A DNA stretch of 39,712 nucleotides from Balneolales bacterium (GTDB lineage Bacteria > Bacteroidota > Rhodothermia > Balneolales > Cyclonatronaceae), in NCBI GenBank assembly GCA_020832405.1, contig JAFIET010000034.1, forward strand, positions 1-39,712, in the 5' to 3' direction. Under the pieces are notes generated by a model. That model saw only the letters and a list, made by a program, of their open reading frames with translations. It had not been told where the DNA came from and made no database searches. The translations under genes and the position numbers were made by a program. How positions within the stretch are numbered: position 1 is the stretch's first letter; each line of letters begins with the position of its first letter. Shown here piece after piece: positions 25,270 through 32,912 of this stretch.

Positions 25270-25927
25270 GCGATGCAGCCTCTACAAAAATAGATTAATG
25301 TTCCGTTTTCATCACCTAAATTAGCATAAATCAACTAAAGAACAACAGACCCGGCCGCTTCTGTTACCCCCTCCCTTGCGGTGATGTTTCACGGCTTAAC
25401 CCCGCAAAGCACAGCTAACCCACATTTGGGTGCCCTATTTTTTGGGGATGGGGTTTGGCCTGTACCCTGCAGCCCAACAGCACCCGAATTACCGGAGTTT
25501 TGATTTTTTGGGTTGAACCCCGTGCGCATCAGGAGCAGCGGTGTAAAAGAGCACGCACGCCCCTACGGCTAATCCCGTGCTTTTGGGGATGCCAAAACAA
25601 TTTTCATCACAGGGATAATACCGCAGGCATGACTGTAAAATAGACCCGATTTCACTGACGCTTTACTTGGATCCTGTTTGGTTAGCTCGGAGGCCAGACC
25701 AAATCTGCTTAATGGACTAAGCAACACCAGCCTTTTTTGGCACTAACCGACACGCGGAACAAAAAGCAAGGCGTTTTCCGCAGGGCCCGTCGTTCAGTAT
25801 CCGCAAAGCTGACAGTGATGCGCACGGAGTCGCCCTAAAAAAAAGAAAACGAAAACTGCCGTGTAAGCGGGTCCAAAAATGACCCTCTTTTCACGCTTTC
25901 CGGTTTCGGGCGCTTGGAGTACTTGGG
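25270..25927. other. 658-bp intergenic region without a recognisable gene
   Basis: No supported gene was found. A 62-codon frame at 25455-25643 has atypical composition and no family pattern. The stretch contains two copies of TTTTGGGGATG (about 25441 and 25581), small dyads (GGGTTGAACCC near 25510; TGCTTA/TAAGCA at 25706-25723), and a GGGTC/GACCC hairpin near 25869-25885 that might help end hisC. Its patchy composition looks like degraded sequence beside an inserted nuclease cassette. Confidence 0.5.
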
Positions 25928-27034
25928 TCAGGATTGGTTCACGCTTTCGTAAACGGCTTCGAAGGCTTCTTCGAAGTGATCCATTTCGGCATCGAGGCCG
26001 ACGGTTACGCGTACGCAGTTCGGGAGTCCGAAGCCGGGGAGCCTGCGCAGGATGACGCCCTTCTTGAGCATTTCTTCGGTGAAATGCGCGGCCTGCTCTT
26101 CGGTCTCAAACACCATCATCACAGAGTTGGAAGCCGAGGGCACGAAGGTCACTTCCTTTTCCGTGAGGAAGCGGTACAGGCGGTTGCGGCCGCTTTCGAC
26201 CATGTGCTGGGTTTTGCGCAGGAAATCATCATCCTCGAGCGCGCCCATCGCGGCATACTGAGCGGGCAGGCTTGGCTCGAAAGGCAGCTTCACCTTCATC
26301 AGGGTTTTGATGATTTCCGGATGCGCAAGCCCGTAGCCGATGCGGTAACCGGCGAGTCCGTAGGCTTTCGAGAACGTGCGCAGGGTGATGAGGTTGTCGA
26401 AATCGTAGCGGGTCGCATCGGGGTAATCATCGAGTCCGGCGGCAAATTCGTAGTAGGCTTCATCCATAATCACCATCACATGCTCCGGCACGCGTGCCAT
26501 AAAGGCTTCGAATTCGGTTTTGGTGATGTAGGTGCCGGTCGGGTTGTTCGGGTTGGCGATGTACACCATGCGGGTATCCGGGGTGATGGCATCGGCGAGG
26601 GCAGCGGTATCGAAGCGGTACCCGGCGGTGAGCGGAAGCTGCCGCAGGCCAACGCCCCGGCTGTTAATAAGCACCGTGAAGCCGATGAAAGTGGCGGAAG
26701 CCGTGAGGGCGTGCTCGTGCGGCTCGAAAAAGGTTTTGATGATGAGCTGCATCACGCCTTCCGAACCGCTGCCGGGCATGATGCGCTCAGCCGGGATGCC
26801 GGTCTTTTCCGAGATTTTCTGCCGGAGCAGGGTGCAGGCCGGGTCCGGATAGTTCATGATCACCGGCAGGGCTTTGAGGGCGGCTTCGTTGGCTTTTTGG
26901 CTGCAGCCGAGGCGGTTTTCGTTGGAAGCCAGTTTGGAAATACGCGGGGGGTTGTACTGCGCTACGACTTCTTCGATGGTTTTGCCGGCTACGTAGGGTT
27001 TGAGCTGCTGAATATGTTTCGGAACGGGAATCAC
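25928..27034 (-). CDS. hisC: HisC-type aminotransferase (histidinol-phosphate/aromatic)
   Basis: This is a PLP-dependent fold-type I aminotransferase of the HisC family. Seen are the N-terminal LASNENRLG substrate segment (35-43), NPNNPTG (161-167), the DEAYYEF Asp (D191), the Schiff-base lysine K223 in FSKAYGLAGYRIGYG, and the R231 phosphate or carboxylate ligand. The 368-aa length is normal. HisC converts imidazole-acetol phosphate to histidinol phosphate; close paralogues transaminate Phe and Tyr. No other his gene is present, while an aromatic amino-acid hydroxylase is divergently encoded 313 bp away, so an aromatic role is possible. The symbol reflects family rather than proven substrate. 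Confidence 0.88.
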   Translation of the reverse strand: MIPVPKHIQQLKPYVAGKTIEEVVAQYNPPRISKLASNENRLGCSQKANEAALKALPVIMNYPDPACTLLRQKISEKTGIPAERIMPGSGSEGVMQLIIKTFFEPHEHALTASATFIGFTVLINSRGVGLRQLPLTAGYRFDTAALADAITPDTRMVYIANPNNPTGTYITKTEFEAFMARVPEHVMVIMDEAYYEFAAGLDDYPDATRYDFDNLITLRTFSKAYGLAGYRIGYGLAHPEIIKTLMKVKLPFEPSLPAQYAAMGALEDDDFLRKTQHMVESGRNRLYRFLTEKEVTFVPSASNSVMMVFETEEQAAHFTEEMLKKGVILRRLPGFGLPNCVRVTVGLDAEMDHFEEAFEAVYESVNQS

Positions 27035-27347
27035 AGTGAATCAGATAGGTTAGATAAATAGTTGCAATTTGTGCGGGATTGCGGGTTTGCCGGGTCAGTT
27101 TCCGGATTCAGCCCTTCCCTTTTCTGAAAGTAAAAAAATACAGCTTTCAGGCTTGTAATTTGCGTCACGTACCGCCCTGAAAGGCTGCCTTAAATCTTTA
27201 TTACAAATGATGGCGCACAGGGCAGCCATACATCTGATATATTGAAGGGAATTAACAAGATAAATATTAAATCCGTGCGTGTTCTGCGTATTTTTGGCCT
27301 GTGTAATTCAAAAAAGCGCTTTTATTCAAACTTAATCATCTCAAGCA
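27035..27347. other. 313-bp divergent intergenic region (hisC / aromatic hydroxylase)
   Basis: No gene was found. It must hold promoters for both divergent genes. An exact TAnnTTTG element (27289-27296) lies 52 nt before the hydroxylase start. The remainder near hisC shows no clear element. A frame opening at 27242 runs across the hydroxylase start and is rejected as spurious. Confidence 0.6.
27289..27296 (+). promoter_or_regulatory. Candidate Bacteroidota-type -7 element upstream of the hydroxylase gene
   Basis: TATTTTTG fits the TAnnTTTG consensus known for Bacteroidota housekeeping sigma factors. It sits 52 nt upstream of the ATG at 27348. A TTTG-type -33 element at the expected 19-21 nt upstream is not evident, so support is partial. 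Confidence 0.35.
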
Positions 27348-29099
27348 ATGGAACTAACCCAAGATCAGGTTATCGCATCAATTCCGTCGTACCTGCGGCA
27401 GTTCGTGGTGAAACAGCACTACAGCGAGTACACGCCCGAGCATCACGCTACCTGGCGGTACATCATGCGCCGCAATGTGGATTATCTCAAGAATGTGGCA
27501 CACGAAGCCTATCTCGAAGGGCTCAAAAAAACGGGGATCAGCATCGATACGGTGCCGCACATCAACGAGATGAACGACCGGCTGGGGCAGATCGGCTGGC
27601 GGGCTGTTGTCGTGGATGGCTTTGTGCCTCCGGCCGCCTTCATGGAGTTTTCGGAGCACAAAATTCTGGTAATCTCCGCCGACCTGCGCAATATCGGCAA
27701 CATTCTGTACACCCCCGCACCCGATATCGTGCACGAAGCGGCGGGTCATGCCCCCATCATCGCTGATCCCCTTTACGCGGAATACCTGCAAAAATTCGGG
27801 CAGTACGGCGCCAAGGCCGTCTTCTCCAAGCTCGATTACGACATTTATGAGGCCATCCGCTACCTCTCCATCATCAAAGAATACCCCAACGCTACGGAAG
27901 AGCAGATTGCCGAAGCCGAGCGCGTGCTCGAAGAGAAAACCGCGGCCAATACCGAACCTTCTGAGGCCGCGCTGCTTTCGCGCATGCACTGGTGGACGGT
28001 AGAGTACGGGCTGGTAGGCACCCCGGAAGACTTCAAACTTTACGGCGCCGGACTTCTTTCCTCCGTAGGGGAAAGCAAGGCCTGTATGAGCCCTGAGGTG
28101 AAGAAAATCCCGCTTACCGTTGACTGCGTAAACACCAACTACGACATCACCAAAATGCAGCCGCAGCTGTTCGTGGCCCGCGATTTCCAGCACCTGCTGG
28201 ATGTGCTTGAGGAGTTTGCCGATCAGATGTGTTTCCGCACGGGCGGGGCGAAATCAATTCAGCGCGTAATCGGCAGCGAAAATGTAGGCACCTGCGTGTA
28301 CAGCTCCGGCATTCAGGTTTCAGGGACCTTCACCGAGCTGATGACCGACGAAGCCGGCCACGAAATCTACCTCAAAACCAGCGGTCCTACGCAGCTTTCG
28401 TACACCGATACCGAGCTTGAGGGTCACGGCACTGACTATCACGCCGACGGCTACAGCTCCGTAGTCGGAAAGCTTTCCGGAACCGGCAAAGCCCCCGAGG
28501 ACCACAGCGACGGCGATCTCGAAGCCCTGGGCATCGTTGCCGGCAAACACAGCCGCCTGGCTTTTGCTTCGGGGATCGTGGTGGAAGGCATCCTCAACCA
28601 CAGCATCCGCCGCGACGGCAAACTGCTGCTGATGCAATTCAGCGACTGCACGGTTACCGGGCCCAAAGGCGAAACCCTGTTTGCGCCCGACTGGGGCGTT
28701 TACGACATGTGCGTTGGCGAACGGATTGCTTCCGTGTACAGCGGCAGCGCCGATAAGGAGAAGTTCAACGTGTATCCGCCGAAGTCCACCAAAACGACGA
28801 TTAAGGATGAGTACACCCCGCAGCAGCTTCGCCTGTTCGAGATCTATCAGGAAATCCGGGACCTGCGCGATTCAGGCAAGGTGAATGTGGCGGCGCTATC
28901 CTCGCTGCATGCCGAGCTGAACATCGCCTACCCGCTTGCCTGGCTGCCGCGCCTTGAGATTCTGGAGCTGGTAAACAAAAACCTGAACGGCTCGGGTGAA
29001 ATGCTCCGCACGGCCCTCACCGCCGAGCTGGAAGCGCTCAAATCGCATTCTGATCAGCTGGAAAACGTGATATCAGCCGGTCTGGAGCGGCTCGTATAA
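27348..29099 (+). CDS. Long-form aromatic amino-acid (phenylalanine) hydroxylase
   Basis: This is a pterin-dependent non-heme-iron monooxygenase, probably converting Phe to Tyr. The iron facial triad is clear: H129 and H134 (HEAAGH) and E219 in HWWTVEYGLVG. The segment DRLGQIGWRAVVVDGFVPP (about 77-95) matches the catalytic-domain pterin region. The catalytic part ends near residue 305. An extra 280 residues (about 305-583) follow, including a predicted beta-rich segment and a helical tail, with no domain I can name. Short bacterial PhhA is about 260-300 aa, so this is the long form seen in Bacteroidota-like genomes. It is divergent from a HisC-type aminotransferase and followed by a strong terminator. 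Confidence 0.9.
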   Translation: MELTQDQVIASIPSYLRQFVVKQHYSEYTPEHHATWRYIMRRNVDYLKNVAHEAYLEGLKKTGISIDTVPHINEMNDRLGQIGWRAVVVDGFVPPAAFMEFSEHKILVISADLRNIGNILYTPAPDIVHEAAGHAPIIADPLYAEYLQKFGQYGAKAVFSKLDYDIYEAIRYLSIIKEYPNATEEQIAEAERVLEEKTAANTEPSEAALLSRMHWWTVEYGLVGTPEDFKLYGAGLLSSVGESKACMSPEVKKIPLTVDCVNTNYDITKMQPQLFVARDFQHLLDVLEEFADQMCFRTGGAKSIQRVIGSENVGTCVYSSGIQVSGTFTELMTDEAGHEIYLKTSGPTQLSYTDTELEGHGTDYHADGYSSVVGKLSGTGKAPEDHSDGDLEALGIVAGKHSRLAFASGIVVEGILNHSIRRDGKLLLMQFSDCTVTGPKGETLFAPDWGVYDMCVGERIASVYSGSADKEKFNVYPPKSTKTTIKDEYTPQQLRLFEIYQEIRDLRDSGKVNVAALSSLHAELNIAYPLAWLPRLEILELVNKNLNGSGEMLRTALTAELEALKSHSDQLENVISAGLERLV

Positions 29100-29161
29100 G
29101 TCCGCCTCCGGTCTGAGCGGATTCCGGAAATTTCAGAAGTCTTTGAAATGCCGTAAGTTCT

Positions 29162-29195
29162 AAGGGTGTTTGCCTTCGCAGACACCCTTTTTTTA
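29162..29195 (+). terminator. Intrinsic terminator after the hydroxylase gene
   Basis: A 12-bp stem (29162-29173 with 29178-29189, one G-U wobble) closes a CTTC tetraloop and is followed by a run of seven T on the + strand. It would isolate the hydroxylase transcript from the SDR gene. Confidence 0.9.
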
Positions 29196-29251
29196 TGCTA
29201 TGACCTTTTTACCGTCACGAAACACATCACCCTAATAAAAAAACATTCATC

Positions 29252-29944
29252 ATGAAAACGATACTTGTAACCGGAGCAAGCCGGGGGATCGGCCGCGAAA
29301 CCGCGAAATGGCTGCTTGAAGCGGGGCATCGCGTAATCGCGCTGGCGCGCAGCGAAGACAAACTACAGCAGCTCAAAAATCAGTGGCCCGAAACCGCCGA
29401 CATTCTGGCGGGCGACTTGTGTGAAACCCAAACGTATGAAGCCCTGAGCAGCATGCTCGAATCCGCTGACCTCAGCCTGGACGGCATCATCCACAATGCG
29501 GGGGCGCTGCTCAACAAGCCCTTTGGCGAAACCACCGATGCCGACTGGCAGTACCTGCTCGATGCCAACCTGATGTCGGCCGTGCGGCTGGTACAAAGCT
29601 GCAGCGGCCGGCTAAGCCCGGGTTCGCACGTCGTATTTATCGGCAGCATGGGCGGCTTTCAGGGCAGCAGCAAGTTCCCGGGCCTTGCTGCCTACTCGGT
29701 CTCCAAAGGCGCGCTGAGCATCCTCACAGAGTGCCTGGCGGCCGAACTCGCTGCCGGCAAAATATGCGTGAACTGTTTGTGCCTCGGCGCAGTACAAACC
29801 GAAATGCTGGATGCGGCCTTTCCCGGATTTAAAGCCCCTGTGGAAGCGCACCAAATGGGTGCGTATATTGGGCACTTTGCTTCGGAAGCCCATCAGTTTT
29901 TTAACGGCCGGGTTCTACCCGTTTCCCTGGCAGACCCAACCTAA
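29252..29944 (+). CDS. SDR-family oxidoreductase
   Basis: This is a classical short-chain dehydrogenase/reductase. It has the N-terminal cofactor motif TGASRGIG (about residues 7-14), an NAGA motif, the catalytic Ser region (VFIGSMGGFQGSS) and the YSVSK Tyr/Lys pair. R11 near the glycine motif and the RSED-type segment after strand 2 suggest an NADP preference. The 230-aa length is normal. The C-terminal substrate-binding part is short and uninformative, so the substrate is unknown. Its stop lies 22 bp before the next gene, so the two may be co-transcribed. Confidence 0.92.
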   Translation: MKTILVTGASRGIGRETAKWLLEAGHRVIALARSEDKLQQLKNQWPETADILAGDLCETQTYEALSSMLESADLSLDGIIHNAGALLNKPFGETTDADWQYLLDANLMSAVRLVQSCSGRLSPGSHVVFIGSMGGFQGSSKFPGLAAYSVSKGALSILTECLAAELAAGKICVNCLCLGAVQTEMLDAAFPGFKAPVEAHQMGAYIGHFASEAHQFFNGRVLPVSLADPT

Positions 29945-29966
29945 ACCTATTCCATTGTTCACAAAG

Positions 29967-30680
29967 ATGAGACTTTTTTCATACAGCGTACCTGCCCTGA
30001 TCATTTTGCTGCTGCTGGGCTTTCAGCCGGCACAGCCGGCACAGCAGGCACAGGCACAATCCCTGAACGTTGTAGCCGGTAACACCCTGATGGGTGCAGC
30101 AACGGGGGCAGCTCTTGGCGGCGCAGGCATGGCCCTGGCAAACAGCAACAGTCACCGCCCGATTATGGTAGGCGTTGGTTTCGGAACCCTGTTCGGTTTC
30201 GGGGTCGGTATCTACGATGCGGCAACTATCGCGCAGGGCAACAGCCTGAACGGCTTTTTTAATGCAGCACCATTTTCCGGCGCCATCATTTTTATCGACA
30301 CGATTTACGGAGCCGGCACAGGCGCGCTGCTTGGGATTGCCATCGCGCTGATCGGCGATACGCGCATCCTTAAGGGGGTGCAGTACGGCGCGGGTGTTGG
30401 TGCATTTGGCGGCTTCGCTTTCGGGCTTTATGATGCGTTTTACCACGCCGCGCCGGGTTCCGGTGCAAATGGTGAGTTCTTTGATTACGCGCATCAGGGC
30501 GCCTCAGCGCAGGGTCAGGCGTCTACCGGCCTGATATCGCTCGGCCGCATCGGGAACAGCAGTTTCAGCGCCCTTCAGCCCACGGTGTACGGGCAGACAG
30601 CCATCACCCCAAACGGAAACCTGGCCACTATAAACCAGACCGCCGGACTTGAGATGATCCGGTTTTCAGCACGATTCTGA
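29967..30680 (+). CDS. Exported glycine-rich protein with a duplicated 47-residue unit
   Basis: I do not recognise a family. The chosen ATG (29967) gives a 237-aa protein with a signal peptide (MRLFSYSVPALIILLLLGF) and likely cleavage near AQA at 28-30. The open frame extends upstream to 29811 inside the SDR gene, but that part is out-of-frame shadow. The mature part has two similar units, 39-85 and 111-157. Each holds a G-x-x-T-G-A-x-x-G run and ends in a glycine-rich segment followed by G-I/L-Y-D-A, separated by a hydrophobic spacer. This looks like paired glycine-zipper membrane hairpins. The C-terminal 70 residues are polar. An outer-membrane or periplasmic role is a guess. Confidence 0.75.
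   Translation: MRLFSYSVPALIILLLLGFQPAQPAQQAQAQSLNVVAGNTLMGAATGAALGGAGMALANSNSHRPIMVGVGFGTLFGFGVGIYDAATIAQGNSLNGFFNAAPFSGAIIFIDTIYGAGTGALLGIAIALIGDTRILKGVQYGAGVGAFGGFAFGLYDAFYHAAPGSGANGEFFDYAHQGASAQGQASTGLISLGRIGNSSFSALQPTVYGQTAITPNGNLATINQTAGLEMIRFSARF
30024..30059 (+). repeat. 9-bp minisatellite in the signal-peptide region
   Basis: CAGCCGGCA occurs twice in perfect tandem, followed by CAGCAGGCA and a degenerate CAGGCACAA. It encodes a Pro/Ala/Gln run just before the predicted signal cleavage site. Unit gain or loss would keep the reading frame. Confidence 0.8.
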
Positions 30681-30970
30681 ACCGGGCAGGTAAAGCAGCC
30701 GTCAGTACCGTAGATTTGGGGGGGGCGATGATCGGTTTTCATTCTTTCCTTCAGTTATCTCAGGCTGATAGCCGGCACAAAAGGCGTGATTTGTTTTTTT
30801 ATGATGCCATATTGTAAGCCTCCGGCAGCCGCAGGTGTAGCCTGTTCTTTAGGTACTCTTCGGGATTGCTTCTCTGAAAACCGGATTTTTACCCGCTAAT
30901 CAGTTTCAAAACAAAAAGGCTGCTCCCGGAAAGAAGCAGCCTTTTTGCATAAAACTGATTGAAAGGTGAA
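30681..30970. other. Intergenic region between convergent genes
   Basis: No gene was seen. It includes a G-run (about 30718-30725) and ends in a strong bidirectional terminator (30913-30946). Confidence 0.6.
30913..30946. terminator. Bidirectional intrinsic terminator
   Basis: A perfect 12-bp stem (AAAAAGGCTGCT at 30913-30924 paired with 30935-30946) with a 10-nt loop ends in a T run on both strands. It lies between the convergent glycine-rich protein gene and the transglutaminase-like gene. Confidence 0.92.
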
Positions 30971-32902
30971 TCAGTCAGCCTGCACCAGAACAAGCTGCGC
31001 CTGATCATTTCGTGCCACAACGGCAGTGAAATCAATAAAAAGCTCATATTTTTCAGCCGGCAATACGGCAGGCTCAAAACGTAACTCGCGGGTATAAATC
31101 AGGCTGTGGGTTTCATCATCATACCTGTACGTTACCTCATACCGGCCAAATGAGGTTTCATGAGAAACGGATGCCGGTAAGGCTTCAATCACGAAATTAT
31201 CCGGCAGCTTATAAACGAGCTCGTCTCTATCGGAATAGTTCATGTTCAGGTGCACCGCCTGCTGCCTGTTCTGTACAGCAGGGGCAACCCTCATGTGGTT
31301 TTCGAACATATTCGGAACTATAAAAATCCGGTTTCCCATGCGTCTGCCGAATGAGGGCACTTCCAGTTCAGCAAATACTCCGGCGAACGCAGCAAGCGGG
31401 TCTGCTTCAACCTGAAACTCCCTGATCTCAGCTCTGTTAAGGGCCAGCAGCCTTTCAACCCTTGTTGCCTGCGCACCGCGCTGCAATCCGGCTATGTAGC
31501 GGATGCTTTCATGCTGATGGCCGCCGTATCGGGTGTTAATACGGGCGCTGGCCGTTCCGTTTGGCAGGATGCTGATATCCGCCTTACGCTGCTGAAAGTT
31601 TTGCTCGGGACCTAAAAACGGCGTACGCACGAGGGTACCTCCGTTATCATTAAAAACCAGCGTGTAACGGTCGTGATTTGCCCTGCCGATGTAACCCGGC
31701 GGGAAAATATTACTGGTTGATTCAATCCAGAGTGTATCGCTCTCCAGCGGTACCATCAGAATAGCATGGTTGAAAGAGTTGAACGGAAACGCGGGATCAA
31801 TTTCCCTGTGCGCATCACCTGACGCAATCAGGGCAGGGTAAGAGGGGATTCCGGCTACATCGAGCATGGCCTTGAGCATGTTTGTAAGCGCCTTACAATC
31901 CCCATACCGGTTTTGATCCGTGAATAAGGCTGTTTCGGTCTGCCAGCCTCCGATTCCGAGCTGAATGCTCACATAGCGGGTGTTTCGCTGCAAATAGGAA
32001 TACAGCGCCATGATAATTTCTTCCTGAGACTGATGGGAAGCTGCGATTTGTTCGATTCGTGAAATGGTTTCGGGTGTGAGCCCCTGCCTGCCGCTCCAGA
32101 GTCCGTTAACCCAGGCACCAAAGTCGTTCCAGCTTTGCAGAGAGCCATTTTCACCGTTCATGCTGAACTCATCGCTTTTGATCAGTATCAGCGGTATCAA
32201 ATCACGTACCCGGGGGCCGTAGGCTTCACGCCTGATTACGGGCAGATTATTCAGCTCCCAGCTTAGCTTGCGGTTACCTCCCCGAAGCTCTTCCGCCGGT
32301 TCCGCATTTTCAATATTAAACGTGCGGAACTCAACCGGCTGTAGTACGGGCAGCGTTACTTCAAAACTTGCGTTTTGTACCGACAAGCGCTCGTTTGCCT
32401 GAGGTACAAAACCCGGCAGATTAATAAACCCTCTAAACCGAATAGTATATTCGAGCTCGATGGTGTAGGGGTACTGATTGTGAAACAGTTCGAAAGATTT
32501 CAGCCGTGCATCATCCACGAAATTAATGTTGCTGAAGGCCGGGCGGTCGTCAATATCACGGTTCCTGATTCGCCTTATGCGGTTTCCGTCTGAATCATAC
32601 AATGCAGCGCTGATATTGTGTACCGACGTGAACGAGTCATATCTGAGTGAGACCTCCCCGTGTGTGCGCGCCTCCCGGTTCAGCACGGTAATTACCCTGC
32701 GCACGTGCAACTCCCCCCTGCCGGGCTGCTCGTACACAAACCTCATGCTGTGCTCGCGTACAACAGCATCTGCATCGGTCAGCAGTTCAGCCGGCACCTG
32801 GCTTACGGGCAAATCGTTGCTTCCGGCATATACTGTGCTGTGGGCGAAGAGGCCCTGAATAAATAAGGCTGCGATATAAAGCGCGAAAAGTTTCCTGCTC
32901 AT
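30971..32902 (-). CDS. Exported DUF3857/transglutaminase-like protein, catalytic Cys present
   Basis: This is a secreted protein with an N-terminal DUF3857 beta domain and a transglutaminase-fold core. The ATG at 32902 gives a 643-aa protein with a clean signal peptide (MSRKLFALYIAALFIQGLFA); the longer frame to 32965 would overlap the upstream gene's 3' end. The core holds catalytic C336 (RYGDCKALTNML) and H379 (FNHAILMV), with E394 (WIESTSN) where the triad Asp usually lies. A C-terminal beta domain (about 440-643) resembles the DUF3858 type. It starts 10 bp after the stop of a related gene, so the two form an operon. The function in Bacteroidota-like bacteria is unproven; peptidase or cross-linking roles are possible. 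Confidence 0.86.
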   Translation of the reverse strand: MSRKLFALYIAALFIQGLFAHSTVYAGSNDLPVSQVPAELLTDADAVVREHSMRFVYEQPGRGELHVRRVITVLNREARTHGEVSLRYDSFTSVHNISAALYDSDGNRIRRIRNRDIDDRPAFSNINFVDDARLKSFELFHNQYPYTIELEYTIRFRGFINLPGFVPQANERLSVQNASFEVTLPVLQPVEFRTFNIENAEPAEELRGGNRKLSWELNNLPVIRREAYGPRVRDLIPLILIKSDEFSMNGENGSLQSWNDFGAWVNGLWSGRQGLTPETISRIEQIAASHQSQEEIIMALYSYLQRNTRYVSIQLGIGGWQTETALFTDQNRYGDCKALTNMLKAMLDVAGIPSYPALIASGDAHREIDPAFPFNSFNHAILMVPLESDTLWIESTSNIFPPGYIGRANHDRYTLVFNDNGGTLVRTPFLGPEQNFQQRKADISILPNGTASARINTRYGGHQHESIRYIAGLQRGAQATRVERLLALNRAEIREFQVEADPLAAFAGVFAELEVPSFGRRMGNRIFIVPNMFENHMRVAPAVQNRQQAVHLNMNYSDRDELVYKLPDNFVIEALPASVSHETSFGRYEVTYRYDDETHSLIYTRELRFEPAVLPAEKYELFIDFTAVVARNDQAQLVLVQAD

Positions 32903-32912
32903 ACCCGGCACC

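Noticed and set aside
25455-25643. A 62-codon + strand frame
   Set aside because: Mixed composition with no family pattern, no ribosome site and no neighbour logic.
25934-27061. A 375-codon open frame antisense to hisC
   Set aside because: Mirror of the coding strand with Phe/His/Gly-rich composition and no motif.
27242-27766. A 174-codon frame overlapping the hydroxylase start
   Set aside because: It runs into the hydroxylase gene in another frame with no motif. The hydroxylase start at 27348 is well placed.
29811-29966. N-terminal extension of the glycine-rich protein
   Set aside because: It is the SDR gene read in another frame. The ATG at 29967 begins a clean signal peptide.
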